Part shown: positions 38,001 through 52,629 of the stretch, piece after piece | Layout: the number at the start of each line of letters is the position of its first letter | How positions within the stretch are numbered: the first letter of the stretch is position 1 | NCBI RefSeq assembly: GCF_022539665.2 | Contig: NC_081333.1 | Location: 11,220,971-11,284,970 of the forward strand | Reading direction: 5' to 3' | DNA length: 64,000 nucleotides | Source: Daphnia carinata | Lineage: Eukaryota; Arthropoda; Branchiopoda; Diplostraca; Daphniidae | Notes under the pieces: generated by a model | What the model was told of the DNA's origin: nothing | Seen by the model: the letters and a program-made list of their open reading frames with translations, nothing else | Database searches by the model: none | Program-made: the position numbers and the translations under genes

Positions 38001-41000
38001 CGTGCTGTGTATACGTGGATGCACACAACATGTTTCTCTTTTGTTGTGTTGCAAAAAAAAAAAAAAAGAGAAAAAAGGAAAATGGGTACATAGCACACAC
38101 GTTGATCTATAAATCTAGTAATATTTCTGCTCGTATTCTCTTCAGGAGCGTATCAATTAATTCACCTGGAATGAAATGTGTACAGCGTAATCTGGCAGTA
38201 ATCAGCTTTGCTGCGCCATGAGATTGACGTCAGTCAGCACACGGGCTGCTAGAATAAAATATAGAGGGTTGCATGATTATTAAAAAGGGACAGATTTAAA
38301 GGGTATTATCTGTACCTAAAAATTTATATACGAAAAAGAAAAACGCATGATGACGTGCATCGGGAATGACAACAGCCTTCGATGTTGCCTGAAAAATTCG
38401 TCAATATTCTATAGGATAAAAGTCTCATACAGCCTATTTTCTATTAATGTGTAGACCTCTCTTTTTTCGCAACCACAATTGACGTCTTTACGTTGTTGTT
38501 GAACCAGATATAATGCCGAGCATTCGTGATTAGTTTGTTTGCCTTGGACTACACGAATGAGAAAAACATGTTTCCCTCCTATAAACGTAAACTCTGATGC
38601 GCATATAAAATGGCCGGTTTTTGTATTTATAGAAAGAAATGTTTAAATAAAATAAAGGGATTGGACGTATAAAGTAAGTTTTTTAAAAGCTGCCAAAAGT
38701 GCCAAATCGGTTGGAATATGCGATTTCCTACAACCATGATGTCTTGCCTTGATGTTTTGCAAGTTCTAGTGTTGTCTCCAATCGCCTCAAAGAAAATTGG
38801 CTATACATTTAAATAGGGCAGCTGAATAGTTTCTGTTTGATCATCTGGTTATAGCAAGAATGCCTGTAAAAATGAAACAAGATTGTCATGGTTCCAGTCG
38901 CATTTGTTTGAAGTCAAAAGACAAAGTTGCGTTAACTTAACGTTTCGTTTTTCGCGACACGAAAAATGACGTTATAGCGTGATTGTGTAGTTCCTATGAA
39001 TCTCTGCAATTACATCACATGTCCCAGCAACAGCAGGAAGGTACTGATGATCGATACGGACACAAAGCATCATTTATATACGACGTCTTCTTCTTCCGGC
39101 TTATTAGACGCGTTTATAGCTACGGTGTACCTACTACAATTTATCATTGAGAGCTATGATGATAAAAATTATGGGCCAATGTTTGCGGCCATTTCTAATT
39201 CTTCTATAGCTCAAAATGAAAGAGAGTATTATTTTTTAAAAAATATATATCGCTTCTGTTTGTAAACATATTTATTTTTTTTTATTTGAATAGAAAGTAA
39301 AAGAAATCAGGTTTGAGGCAGATTGAAGATGGCGGCGGTCGTGATTAGATTCGAGGCTTTAGTATATCTGGCATGCCTCCATGAGCTGCACACATATATT
39401 TCAGTCATCCTTATTGCGGTGTATAGCTAAGCCTTTCTCTCTATACTTTATTTTGATGTTTTCTCCGTTTTCCTATTTAATGGCAAATGAACCAAAGCAA
39501 TACCGATAGAAAAAAAATATCTATATAACTGATCAAAGCAAAAGTAAACATCTCCTATAAGCACAAGGTTCGCGGAAAATCTATTTTTCTATCAGCTCTA
39601 TTCAAAGTAGAAAAAAAAGACGTTTCTGTTTTTTTTTATCTATTACACAGCCAACTTCTATCGTGATCGTGTCTGCTTGTATAGAGATGTCCCCTTTTTT
39701 TAAAAAATTTGAATTTGCGGTCGTTGCGGATCAAAGAAAAAGCAAAAACTTTCATGCGCTTCGTTTTTTGTTTTGTAATCGAGTAGAGTCGTCTTCGTTG
39801 GCACACACAAAAAGAAAGTATAGCGACAGCCGAGTGAAATATGGTACGGCATTGCGTCACTGGATAAATATTTACACACACTATATAGGCCTTGATATAT
39901 CCATTATTCCAGAACTCTCTGCAAGTCGGATTGCATGCGTCTTACTGCGGGATTTGTCGCCCGGCTATTACATCTTCATAGATCTACGTACATTACGTAT
40001 ATAAATACAGTACTACATAAAATCTGCATGTTAGCTTTCTTTGTCTTCCAAACTTTAGTACTTTTTAACGACGCCTACGTTAAATGGTAAAATTTCATTT
40101 AAAACTATTTAAATGTGCTTTCAGTACAACCGGAGTGAGGCAATGAAAATAGGGCGTATATAGTCTTGCGATGTATGGGCTACTTGTGTTCATTCGAGGA
40201 AATGTTGAAGATATGCAGAATTTTCCACAACATCGCTCTTAATCACTCACAGAAATAGTAAACATTTTCATTGTGAAGCAAACGCATCTTGCAAGCTTAA
40301 TAAACATAAGACTTTAGCAGACACACAAGCCTGTCAATTCAACTAGCTTCTCTGGAAACCATCAGGCTGTGTTAAGAGTTAATTGACTTGTTTTTGTGTG
40401 TTTCCCTGCAACGTGAAACATAATGATTTATAAGAAACATATACATGCAGAGACAGCCCAAGTATATATATGGTTGCGACAAACCATAAAACTTTTTAAC
40501 GATTTTCATATGACTCCAGAGAAATGAAATGAGGCGTTTGGGAATTGATCAAAAGCTTTAATACACTTTTATTTAGTTCGAAAAAATAAAAGAAGTGAAA
40601 AAGAATAATAAAATAAAAAGGATATCCTATTTCTTTTCTCAAGATTGATGACCTTAACCTAATATTTTCTTTAAAGGGCGTGTGGATATAGAAAAAAAAA
40701 GAATGACACATCACCGAGTTCCTGGTGCATCCTTTACAATGCATTGACGGACAAGAAAAAAAAATCCATGAAATGTAGTATGTAAGACGGACGTGAATGA
40801 AAAGCACAAAAAAATAGTAATAAATTCAGCAAGTCGGTAGTGTCGGTCACGTTCTGCCAAAAGGCATAGCTAAGGGTTCTTCTTTGATATCTTTTTTTGT
40901 GATTTGCAAAAGAAAGCGCCGAGGTGGTCAGCACGAAATTCAATCAACACGTCATGATTTTCTAAAGAGATTGCGCATTCAGTTGTACGCATCGATGTCT

Positions 41001-44000
41001 GGTGTCGGTACTGGACGGAAAACGATATCTTATTCCGGCTGTTGTAACGCGCAGTACATGCAAAGGATATCACTCTCAGTCGTGGACAAGACCCAATCAT
41101 ATAGAATTCAGGTGATCATCTTTCGATTGTTGTGATTCATCGATTGTCTGGGCAGAGCGCTTCAATCCTGCGCATATAGAAGAACAAAACGTGATATTGT
41201 CGAACTCAGTCCTTCAATTCACTACTATTATGTTCATGGAACACGATAGCCTTTGCTATCGATTATTCTTGTAACAACAGCCAAAGTAGCAAGGACATGT
41301 GCGCATAAACAAGATGTCACCTGATTTTCGCAAAAATCGTTCCACGGGATTGTTGGATTCAAATTCTCGAATACAGAAATCTACTTAAACATGTTGATAC
41401 AACAACAATAACAAAAAAAAAAAAATAAAGAAAAATAAAGAATTGGCATGGTGATGTTTGCTGATGTTGTGGGTTGCCAAAGGAGACCTTAGCGCGTTTG
41501 GTAAATACTTTTCGTGCAAGCCAATTGATTCAAAACACGAAGGGTCACCATTTCCCCCCCCCCCCTCTTTTTATTCCTGCTGTTTTCAAAATTTTTCAAC
41601 CCGAATATATAGAAATCTGAACCGGAAACAATGTGTCGTGGGATTTCAATGAACATCCGATATCATATCGAAACTCTTTCGCACGAAAATTGAGCGATAG
41701 CAACGTTGCTGACGTGTTCATATTAAGTGTATATAAACCATTCCCGACAGTCGGAGGGGCTGTTTAGCTTTTCAATTGTTACGTGCAGTGAATATAGGCG
41801 GCTGGAACATATGGCAGAAAAAAAAGAGCTTCGAACGGCCTAAGGATTTTGATCATCCAATTTTTTTTTTTGTGTGCGTAACACTTTAGAGCAAAATGAT
41901 TATCTGTAACAACTGTTTCAGCTGTTGCAGCTTCTTTTTAATCAGCGAGAGTCAAAGACAAAAAGTCGTATAAGAATAGAAAAAAAAAATCAAAACTTGC
42001 CAACAGTGACGTCAGAAGCCATCGCCGGCTTTGCATTTTTTTTTTCTTTCTCTCTTGCTTGCGTTTTCGGATTTTAGAGACAATAAAGACGGAAGACGCA
42101 ATCAAGCGACGATTTGTCAGAATTTCTTTTTATGCGAGAGACACCGACGGTCTATATAGGCGCACCCAGTCGTGAAATTTTCCATGTCAATATACGATCT
42201 GCAAAAGAAGATTCGTTCTTTTGTCGACCATCGCCTGTCTCATTCATTTGTAATTGATTTTTAGCTTTCTTCCTTTTTTTTCCCCTTTCACGACTTATTT
42301 TTCTGCAATAAATAAAGAACAAGCTCTCATCATCGATCGGTCGTGGCTTTTCTCTTTCCCGAAAAATAACTCAATGACGCTTTTACTCAACTAGGGAAAG
42401 AAAAACACAAGAAACCTCTTGTCCGTTCTCCTTTGGTTTCATTACTAATGTATATATATACAGCATATATGTGTGTAAATGGGTTAAGCTCTTATTCGAG
42501 TAACCTAAACAGCTGAATTTAATTGCTGAAATTTTGACGGCAAAACGTTTGGGACAATAAAAAGCGTTAGTGTGTCAACGTGAGATAAACAATAAGTATA
42601 CAGAACAATGAGATATAAACAATGACGAAAAGTTTTTTTTGAATTATGGACTAGGTCTACGTTAAAAAGGGCCACGCCTCGTGACTGACATGAAAGCCAA
42701 TTGATTTAATGTCTGTAAACGTATTGGTTATTGTTCTCCATCCTTCTGCTCTTCTTAGATACACAAGTCATTTAATGGGCGAATGGAGTAAGAACATCAG
42801 ACGTCTAACTGAAGAAGGAAAAAAAAACAGACTTGCTGGCCGTCATCACGGTGTGATTACCAATTTTCCCATCCGGTCAATCCGCTCCCTTCATCAGTGG
42901 AAAGTATACCCAATTGTCTAAAAAGATAGACGGTCTGACGTCATGAAGATCTTGAGTTTATCGAACGCACGGATTCTTCTCAACTTAGTTACATCTGAAC
43001 CGAGAACAAAACGCAAGAAACACACGTACGTATGTACTTAGCCGAGTAGGATAGAAGACCGGATTTCTTTTTTTTTTGTACAACAATCCGAGTAGGAATA
43101 TAAAAGATCTACAAAAGTAGCACTATACATGTATGAAGATCGTGACTTTGTTTGAATATTAGATACAATTCAATAGAAGTCTAACCTACATAGACCTTGT
43201 CTCCCAGTTCAATCCGGTGATGTGCAACGTAATCACATTGGCTTAGAGATGTTAACTTGTACATCACATTCTCGAACTTCCGTTCAATAATATTTTTTTT
43301 TTTTTTCGTGAGTTTTAACTGTATTACGAACCATAATTGCTGTCGTTTTTTTAATCAGGAAAAGATCGGACGGGAAATACGTTTTTAGTCGATAAACTCA
43401 GTTCATCCGAGTCGTTATATCAACCGTACATTTTACTTGACGTGTGTTTATAAAGTACATTAATCCTACTACAGTGTGTACGTGATTATGTACGGTGGTA
43501 GAACAAATGAAACAGTAAGAAAACAAATAGAAAAAAATCGTCATCTGACGGACATATACTTTCTCCCTATTCTTTTTTTTTAGAGATGTGTGTAGTCAGA
43601 TGGACGATATCGGGGATAAGGGCATCCTATTTTCTTCCTTTTTTCGGACGGAACCCAACTTCCAACTTCCGTGTCATCACGAAGCGTCCTCCGAAAAGGA
43701 CAATGGTACAAAAATACAAGAAAGAAAAACAAATAGATATACCACAATACTAGAGATTGCACCATTTTTTTCTTTTTATGATAAAAATAAAAAGAGATCA
43801 GATGACCAAAGGGAACCAGAAAAACAAAAATGTTAAAAAGCCTCCAAGGGGAAATGCCGACTTGTCCCGCGGAATCGGTACATGGTTGGACAACCGGCCA
43901 AATAAATCCATAGAGAGAGATAGAGACATGTATCAACAACAAAGTCATAGGGTTTAACGAGATCGTTACAAGCACTCATCCGTTGATGTGTTTCCTTCTT

Positions 44001-44019
44001 TTTTTCTTCTTTCGTCAGT
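32099..44019. other. Non-coding region upstream of kekkon, middle part
   Basis: This 11.9 kb is dense in A/T homopolymers and TATA-like tracts (for instance around 34860-35310), with G- and C-runs at 34742-34752, 36169-36180 and 41555-41565. Overlapping plus-strand frames at 32627-33132 (126 and 143 codons) lack any domain and overlap each other in two frames, which argues against a gene. I see no RNA gene or transposon ends. Confidence 0.45.
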
Positions 44020-45964
44020 ATGTCGTCAAAAGACGGAACCCCGAAAATAACGTCATTGACCCGATTTCGACCTTGGACGATTCGTCAACGTCTAATAGAT
44101 AAAGATTCTTTTTGAAAATTGGGACCCGACATGAAATAGTCGTCTGCTAAGGGAAAACATTCAGTTGCACGTCGACGCAGAGTTGAATCAATTGTTTATC
44201 CAACTGGCGAAGTCTTGTACACGTCGAAATCAAGTGAAGGATTCTCATTAGAAGAGAAAGAATCCTTTGGAAAACGTTGCTTCAGAAATTATTACGTCTT
44301 TTGGGGTAAGTCTGAAAAAGAAAAATGTAAATTATGTTCGTGTGTGTGTGTATGTGTGTGGTATGAAAGGGCAAGGCTACGATAGTTGAGGGATTTGATT
44401 GGGCTTCTACGGGTGTTATGTCAAACCGTTGATGAAGTGTCGCATTTCCATATCCCCCCCCCCCCCCCCCCCCCGTCGTATTTCTTCAAATTAACAAAGA
44501 AACCTGCTAAAGGATTTTCTTCTATTCGAGATTATTCCTTTGAACTTACTTCGTATTTCAACCCTTTCTTAAATATTTGTTCCACTTGGCTTATAGAATC
44601 CCCATCGATTCGCTTAGGAAAAACACGTTTAGATTCAAGGAAGGCTGTCACGAAAACTGTTTTCTTTTTTTTTATGGAACGATTTTGCATTTGGAAACTC
44701 TGTTTGAAAGCTCTTGCAGCAAGAGTCAACCTTCTATGGAACAAGGGCGTGGTTTCAGCACGTCCCAAGACTCTCGCTTGCCAAGTTGAATGGCTAGTCA
44801 AAGTTCATGAGCACAATGTTATAATATCCGAAACTTTGATTTCTATCCGTGGGTAATCAGTGCTACTGTCTGACGCTACTTCGTGAATCCAATGGGGCCC
44901 GTCGAAAATAAAAATGAACGTCGTGCACACGTTTCAAATAGCCGATGTAGACAAAAAAGGGCAAAGCTTAAATTAAAAAAAAAAAAAACATATCTTCATC
45001 GTGCATTAGATTGGATATGGGAGGGGTGTTCGTTAATTAGGGATAGCATATTAGGGCAAGTTGTGTCTTTTGATCGGGATTTGGGTATGGACGCAAGTTT
45101 TCGTGAGTCTCCCAGTTGCATTGATCGAAAATGGGTTCTTGTATATGAGTTTCCGGCCATCTTTGCTAAACAAATCGGGCCGCCAACTACGTTCAAGGCA
45201 AAGTCGATGTGTGTCTGGAACAACTTAACAGTCTAAGATGCGCGTTGACGCTTTATAGAGCAAAGTTACAGGTCGCCTTTCACATAATTTGATGGCACGT
45301 GAAGATGGCCGCGTAGATCGTTGGGCATAAAAACTTTTTTTTTTTTTACTTATTATTTAATACGTACACGTCTGACTTTCCAGTCATCGTTAGAAATCGT
45401 ACCCAACTTTTGGTGCATGTCATTTTCGTTAAAAAACAAAAAACGGTTCGTCCCAAAGTCGTTGCCTACCCCGTGAATGTTCGCGTTGTGTAGGAGGTCA
45501 GTTAAATGGAGAAGAACATAAGTTTTGCAAGAGAACGTGAGTCGAATAAATGCTAATCATTCTTGGCTGTTTTTGGCGTGAAAGACATTGTGCAAATACG
45601 CCGTAACGTGTTTTGCATGGTATCCGCGCTTTCCGTGCGCGTTTTGTTTCGCGCAAATTTCTGAATATTTTTGCCAGCACGTAACAAGATAAAGGGATTG
45701 GTGTGTAGAGAGGAAAAACAAAAACTACGTGGCGTGAATTTTGCGTGTAACGAGTATTTTCGTAATCTTCTTTATTTGTTGTACTCCCACGTTGGAAATA
45801 TGAAAAACAACTCGGACTTCATCGCGCCTAATTCTTTCTTTAAGTCCTGCGGATCTTCTCAACGAAATGGCATGTGTTGCCTTAGTTTAAGCAGACAGTT
45901 CATTCACCTATCATTTACAAAGAAAAATGTAAATCTTCTTCCGTTTTTGTGTGTGTGGTCATGA
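44020..45964 (+). pseudogene. Decayed or lineage-specific coding-like segment, identity unknown
   Basis: A pyrimidine-rich tract ending in CAG precedes an ATG at 44020. The same frame then runs to 44856 with only three stops (44113 TGA, 44137 TAG, 44383 TAG), about 279 codons, far fewer stops than AT-rich non-coding DNA usually gives. A 21-C run (44454-44474) reads as seven prolines without shifting frame. Two further plus-strand frames follow in other phases: 44883-45236 (117 codons, including ALDWIWEGCSLIRDSILG) and 45671-45964 (97 codons). The middle of the first frame looks protein-like (VESIVYPTGEVLYTSKSSEG, then LEEKESFGKRCFRNYYVFWG). I recognise no family. It could be a pseudogene, a degraded mobile element, or an unmodelled gene with unusual splicing; the internal stops favour decay. 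Confidence 0.3.
44454..44474. repeat. Cytosine homopolymer of 21
   Basis: Twenty-one consecutive C residues are present, an unusual length in an AT-rich background. Length errors are likely in assemblies at such runs. Confidence 0.95.
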
Positions 45965-48900
45965 CACGTGATATGCTCACATCCGTTCTACGAGTACCGC
46001 CTTACTCTTACCGTGCGCCTTTGCGCGTATGTGCAAGAAACATCGATCCGGCCGAAAGATGTTCATCGCGACCCTTTTGCATATGAAATTCTTTTCCAAA
46101 AAAATCTTTTAAAATCCATTTTCTAACGTGTAAATATTAGTCCATGTATGCTTCTGTCAGAAATACGAATTTCATCCCTTAAAATCGATTCAGGTTGACT
46201 TGTTTTTCCTATTTTCATTTTTATCCGTTGTACAAGACCGCCGTGAGTTCAATCAACTGCAACTCTTTATGATGATGTACATCTCTTTTTTTTTCTTTCT
46301 CTCTCTCGCACTCTTTAGCTTCGTCTGATGTTTGTGCATCGAAATAGAAGGGCAGTCGCTGTTGAAGTAGCTTGAACTTTCACTTGAAGTAGCAGCGTTC
46401 CTCTCTTTTAATATAATCCCTTCATCGGGACGTATATGCTATGTAGCGCACGAACGAAATTCCCCGCTAGTCTTTCCAGTAGTGCTTTAACATTTTTTTT
46501 TTTCTTTTTTGCTTCACTTTTTTTTTATCTAGTACGACTAGCATTTTTTCGATCATTGAAAAGGATTATTTTTTTTTTCTCTCTCTCCGGATCTATTTCC
46601 CCTCCTTTGACGTTTTGGTGGATAGTCACGACCTGCATGAGAGATGAGTAAGGAATTTATCTTCAGAGTAAAAAGAAAAAAAAAAAAAATCTTTGCTTCT
46701 TCGTGAAAAACACTTAAGAAATCTCTGTTCACCGACCTCTCGTGTCTTTTTTTTTTTCATTTCCCCTCTCGTTGAAGACTTGAGATTGAAGGACTTGCTG
46801 GAACTCTTGTGTTGACTCTCGCTTCTAGCCTCGCTACCATGAGCAGCTGTATACTTTTAAATGTCGTTGCTGTCCAGCTTGTCCAGCAGGTCGACATTGA
46901 TTATGCGATCGAATTTATTTTATTCGTACGTACGACGCCTGGCAGTTGTCATTGATTTCCGTGCGCCATCCGCGTTCCGATTGATTACACACGTCCTCCA
47001 CAGCACATACCCCATTTAGACATGCTGATCTCTGGGCCCCCTCTTTTCCTTTTAAACGTCCGCTTTTTATTATAATTTGCAAGGGGGGCTAGGGTTAGCC
47101 TTGAGATTGGATTGAAAGTGGAAAGTTGGTAGGGTAGGTCGCAGCAGGATCTACGATGTAGGTGTAGGTCACCATCTGCGCGGTAAGTTTCCGGGTTTTC
47201 AAAGCAGAGACCTTATTCGCAGATGGGAGGGGGGGAGTATGATCATCATCGGGAGAGTCGTCACGCTCTCGTGGTAAGCACGGAAGGTATTACCAAGAGG
47301 GTCAGGAAGGAAAAGGGTTTATTCCTGCTGGTAATCGATCTAGAATGTGATCCCTTTTTTTTTAAATATATATTTTCCTTGTTAATCTGTTTCGTTGGAG
47401 GAAAAAGAAAAGGGGGAACCACTTCTTGATATACTTTTTTAATACATCTGTTCCAGCTGACCGGAGGGAACGTGAATCAGATATACACACTCGCCTCTTT
47501 TTCTCTCGCCTTTGTACAAACGAGTTGCTTAACTATACAATTTGGCACGTCACTTGAATGTAATCAGCTCGATTTTTAACAGATCTTTTTATTCCGTTAT
47601 TTCTTTTGAAAAATTCTGCACAGAAAAAAGGGAGAACATTTAGGTCTTCCTATAATCACCACATGTTGTTGTTGATTCTTTTTTTTTTGGAAGGGGGGAA
47701 TCGGAAATTTGGAACACACGTAGACCGGCTCCATAGTGTGTAGGTCTTCTTTGGTGTAGGAAATGGGAAAGAAAAAAGAAGGTCGCATCCGATCGATTCG
47801 TATTTCCCAAGTCATCTCTTTTCCCCTGCCATTTTTTTTTTGTTTGTTTGGTTCTTTACCACCATACACCGATCAATGGTGTCAGCAAGGGAAGCCGCTT
47901 GTCGTGAAAAAGAATGAAATAACGTCAAAAACTCTTGTAGGGGCTCTCGATCCTCTTTGGAAATACGTGCGTCCGCATACACGATCCCGTTTGATATAGG
48001 CACGTAACGTACCAATAACATCCAAAGGCAAAAAGTTTGTCACGTGCGCACAAATGTCGATCGGTCACTTGTTTCTCCGCCGAAACGCATTTGCAAGTAA
48101 AGAAAAAAAAAAAAAGAGAGGAACTCTATTTTGGCTTTTTATATTGGCAATCGACATTTTGAAATTTCTGAAAAATTTCCTTTTTATGAAAGCGTCCGTG
48201 ATCATTTCCGACTAGGATCGTTTGTTTCGTATCGAAATAGGGAGGACGGTAATGCGACTGAATTGCAACCCTTTCTCCAGTTCATTTTTTTCTATCGAAC
48301 GCGGCACATTTTTTTTTCTTATTTACTTTAAAAAATTGCGAATGTTTCAGGACCATCTGCAGTGAACGTGACACATCAAATTTGCGACCGTAATTTCATT
48401 TTTTTTTTCTTCCCTCCTTTTATGCGTAGAGGCCTTTTGATCGTCAATTGAATTCGTTCTATGCGATTATTCATTTCAGTCGCTACACTAGTCGGCATGA
48501 GTTGGTCAGCTCTTTAACGTGTACGGTAACAACGTATAGGTGTCTGAATATGTTGATGTGTGTATAGCGAAATCAATACGGAATAGGCAGCTGACTGTCG
48601 CCCTAGATGCGAGGATCGTTGTACATACGTGTGTCGCGTGATAACGCAACATCTCTCTGAATATACAAAAGAGACGATGAGCCAAAGCCTCGCTAGAATT
48701 GCAATCTATCCACCCACATTGATATTGCCTCCCATTTTCAATCTATTGAAGATGATTGTAATAAAATATTTCTTCCCCCTTTTAAAGATGATTATTGTTA
48801 TGAAAAAAAGAAAATAGGGTGTTTTTATGTGTAAACGTATTGATAATACCAACACCACAAAAACTGCTGTGTATACGCACGGCTGACGACGGGGCTTATT

Positions 48901-51900
48901 ATTGTTATGAGACCTCGAGAATAGGAATAAAAACTTGTGTGTGTGTGTTAATATATTCCGTTGGTGAGAAGGCCGTATATATAGCTGGTTAAGAGGCGCG
49001 CGCGTGTAGAAGCCGATTTCAAATGCGGAATGTATAAATTTTAACGGCAGCATAGAAAAGTCTAAAGTCTTTTTTAAAATAAAAAAAAAAAAAAAAAAGA
49101 TAATTCAATGCGCCAAAATTGCGCAGCCACACACTGCTTGCTTATGTAGGCCGGGATGTTCCGGCGCGCTGGCGTAACAATCCGCTTGCAAAGCGTGGCC
49201 GAATTATTCCGATCACGAGGTTTTCCCAAAGCAATCGATGCCTAGTTTTTTTTTAAAGAAAGAATCACACAGAGAAAAGATTTTCGTTTTAGCTTCGTGA
49301 GAGAGCAAAAATAATAAAAAATAATAATAATAAAAAAAGAAAGAAATCGAACCTTTATTAGTGTGGCTTATACCGCGCAGCCATTTCTTTTTTTATTGGT
49401 GGGTGTGGTTGATGGAGGCTTATATAGAAAAATGTTATCGGAAGGATTGCAAATGCCGTGCATGACATTCAGACAAGATATATACCTTTAACAAAGGCGA
49501 ATAGCATTTGCGAACTTTACTGCGTGTCGGCAAAAATCAGACATGAAGCCGCAAACGTTTTCTTTTGATGAATTCTTTTTTTTTTTTTTTTACTTCTTTC
49601 CCTTTTCAGGGGGGTGGGCGATTGTACCATTCTTTTCTCTTTGTATACGAGGCACTTGTCGGAAACACGCCAAAGGGGATGCAGATAAAAAAAAAAAAAA
49701 AAAGAAGTCGTTCAACTCGTCAGTTAGGATTGGACAACACGAGCAAAAAAAAGAACGTTTCAAAGGGGGGCATCTATTCACAAAAGAGAGGAAAATCAAG
49801 ACCTGACTTACTACATAATAGAATCATTTTTATAGGTCGAAATGAAACACGTACAAATGCATGCAGGATCGACAAAAAAAAAAAATAAACTTCCATCATA
49901 ACCTTCTCGCGTAATGGGTTCTTATTTTTGTTCAGACTTCTGTGAGGTAAAATAACAAGCTTTTGCTATAGCAATCATTTCCATGGTTGGGATTGAGTCG
50001 GCTTAATGAATATTGATGGAATCAATGAATTGGGTGTTTCCTTCTTTTGGCTTCCGTTCGTGAAAAGTGGGCGGAATGTATGCAGGCGGTAGGAAGCGCC
50101 AAGAATAACAGACCTTGTACCATTTTCCTCATTTTTTTTTTGGTTTACATTTTTAATGAATGGTAGTTGTGTAACACTCTCACAAATTAATTGCAACATA
50201 AGGTACATTAAACAGTTGGGATTTTTTTTTAAAGAAAAGACACTTTACTCTTCTTAATTGTGATTGATATATACACGTTAGCAGTTAACGTAGTAGCAAC
50301 TCGAAACCGGTTCTAATCAGCACTTTGCGTGGACGTGTAGACGTGCGATTCACATAAGCAATTTGATGATGTAATCGGGTTCTTTTTCACATGTGTGCCC
50401 AATTTCGTCGCCATGGCAACCAAGTGGGATTATAAAAAAAACGCAGATTGTGTCGATTATCTTCTCCTGAGTTAATCGATGAGTACAGGTAGAGTTGTTA
50501 ACAGAATCCAAGTGGGATCTAGTCCTCCCCGTTGTGAATGATGAATCGAAAGAGATACTACATCAGGTCTTTTCCGGTCCAGCACAACTCTATTGTTGGT
50601 ACATAAGTGTTTTTTTTTTTTTTTATTTACGTGGTAGTATTCTCTTCGACAATGATGTCGCTCGTATAACAGACAGGAGTCCTCGAGAGTCGCATAAAAA
50701 GTCGAGAGAGCGAGAAATCCGTGTGATAACATCATCAAATATCAGTTTGTCTACACACATAGAGAGAGAGACATAGTAGTTTGTAGCCATTGAAACTGTC
50801 ACGAAAGTCCGCAATAACTAAATAACCTTATGGATCACCTACGCAAGTCTGCTTTGGCCACTGTACAACATGAAGTAGCGCAGCCATCGCGGCCCTTATT
50901 TTAATGCAATCGGGATCTATTTGATTTCCAGCAAAAGTGTCCCTCTAGAGCCGCGGAAAAGCGTAAATATATATTTACACGAAAGCCAGCAGCCGAGTTA
51001 TCATAATGGCGAGTTAGGGAAAGGCTAGTTTATGTAGGGCACACAGCAGTTGGCCACTCAAAACTTTACAAGCACAACTGGGTGTGTCTGTGTGTATATA
51101 TACATGGTGACTGTGTCGAGAGAGAGAGCATTGGAAAAATAAACAAGCCCTGAACATTCACCAACGTAAAAGGTAATGGAGAGAAAAATGGCGGAAGGTA
51201 GACACGCGACGCCAGAGACGGGATTACAATCTTCCTTTTCTTATAAAGGCGCCGCGTCCCCGCGTATTGACGTTTAGACGTAGGTAGTGTAGGAATACGA
51301 GGATCTGCTTCGTGCAAGAAACAGCTCGGCAGTGCGACAGTTCGTACCGCGTTCCAGGAAAACGGGGAAGCGCAAAACAATTGATGAAAAACATCGGTTC
51401 TAATAGTCGTTCAGTTTATCTTGGCCTTCGTGAGATCGTTCTAGTGTAGACGAAACATCGGACGTTTCTAACCAACGTTGTTTTTATTATTTACCGAGTA
51501 AAAAAAAAAAATGGACCGCTAGAAAGAAAAAGGAAATAACGTTTCATTTCATCTTCGCCAACCGGATGTAGCGTCTTATTGAATCAAAAAAAAGAATTTC
51601 CCGTTTTGTTCTTTTTGTTTCCTTGACTACCGCATCTTTCACGACTGTTTGATCCCGCCACCATTTTCCTATTTCCGACGTATTTTTTTTTTTCTTTTCG
51701 TTGGAATACATATTAAAAGAATAAATATTGTAGAAGAAGAAAAAGTCCTTTACCTGGCGTTGCGACATCGACGAGAGAATTCTTTTATTTGAAGACGATG
51801 CACTTCAAGATGATGTTAGCGGGTTGGCTTGTTCTTTTTTCCCTTTTCACTGCTTGTATATGTGTATAGGAGGCGATTTAGAATGCCTGGCATTTGAGAG

Positions 51901-52589
51901 GCGTCTCAGGCAAAGTTAAAAAAAAAGGACAAGTGACAGGTCCTTGAGTAACTGGAATTCCTATAGAATAAGATCCATTCTTCTCGTGTTTGACGGAACT
52001 TTTGGAGGAATTCTTTATGCACTTTCTCCGATATGCCAATCTGCTTTGAATGGCAAAGTTCCGCGAACCGTTCACGCCAGTTAATAATCCGCCAATTGAA
52101 TGGTTGCATTCAAAAACTATCGACATTGAACCAATAACATTTTCATTTTGATTCGCAAAGGTTGTTCTTTAATTATTAATGATACAATGTGTCTTCCCTG
52201 AAGTGGCTACTCGTCATGTGAAACGTGACGCGATGCCATCCGTCCTGTCCAACGAAACACACAGGTACACTCACGCACGAAACGGGAATAAAGGGGGGGA
52301 GGTGAACGAAGCAACACCCGTAACAAATTTCGAGAGAGTAATGTGAGAGAGATCAAATAGCGCGCATATAATCAAAAGAGCGTGTTGACGTAGCAATGGC
52401 CAAGAGTGGACTGGTGGTGTCTGGGATCAACCCGATCCCGTTTGCCCGCATTCGCCGTCAACATACACACAAATCAAAACGGTGCAATTGTGTTTTTGTT
52501 ACTTTCCGTGCGAGTGACTGTGAACACCATCTAGCGAGCTGGACTGCCTTTTTGTAATTCTCTTAACTAATCCGCTATTTTTTTTTTTT

Positions 52590-52629
<40 letters not shown>

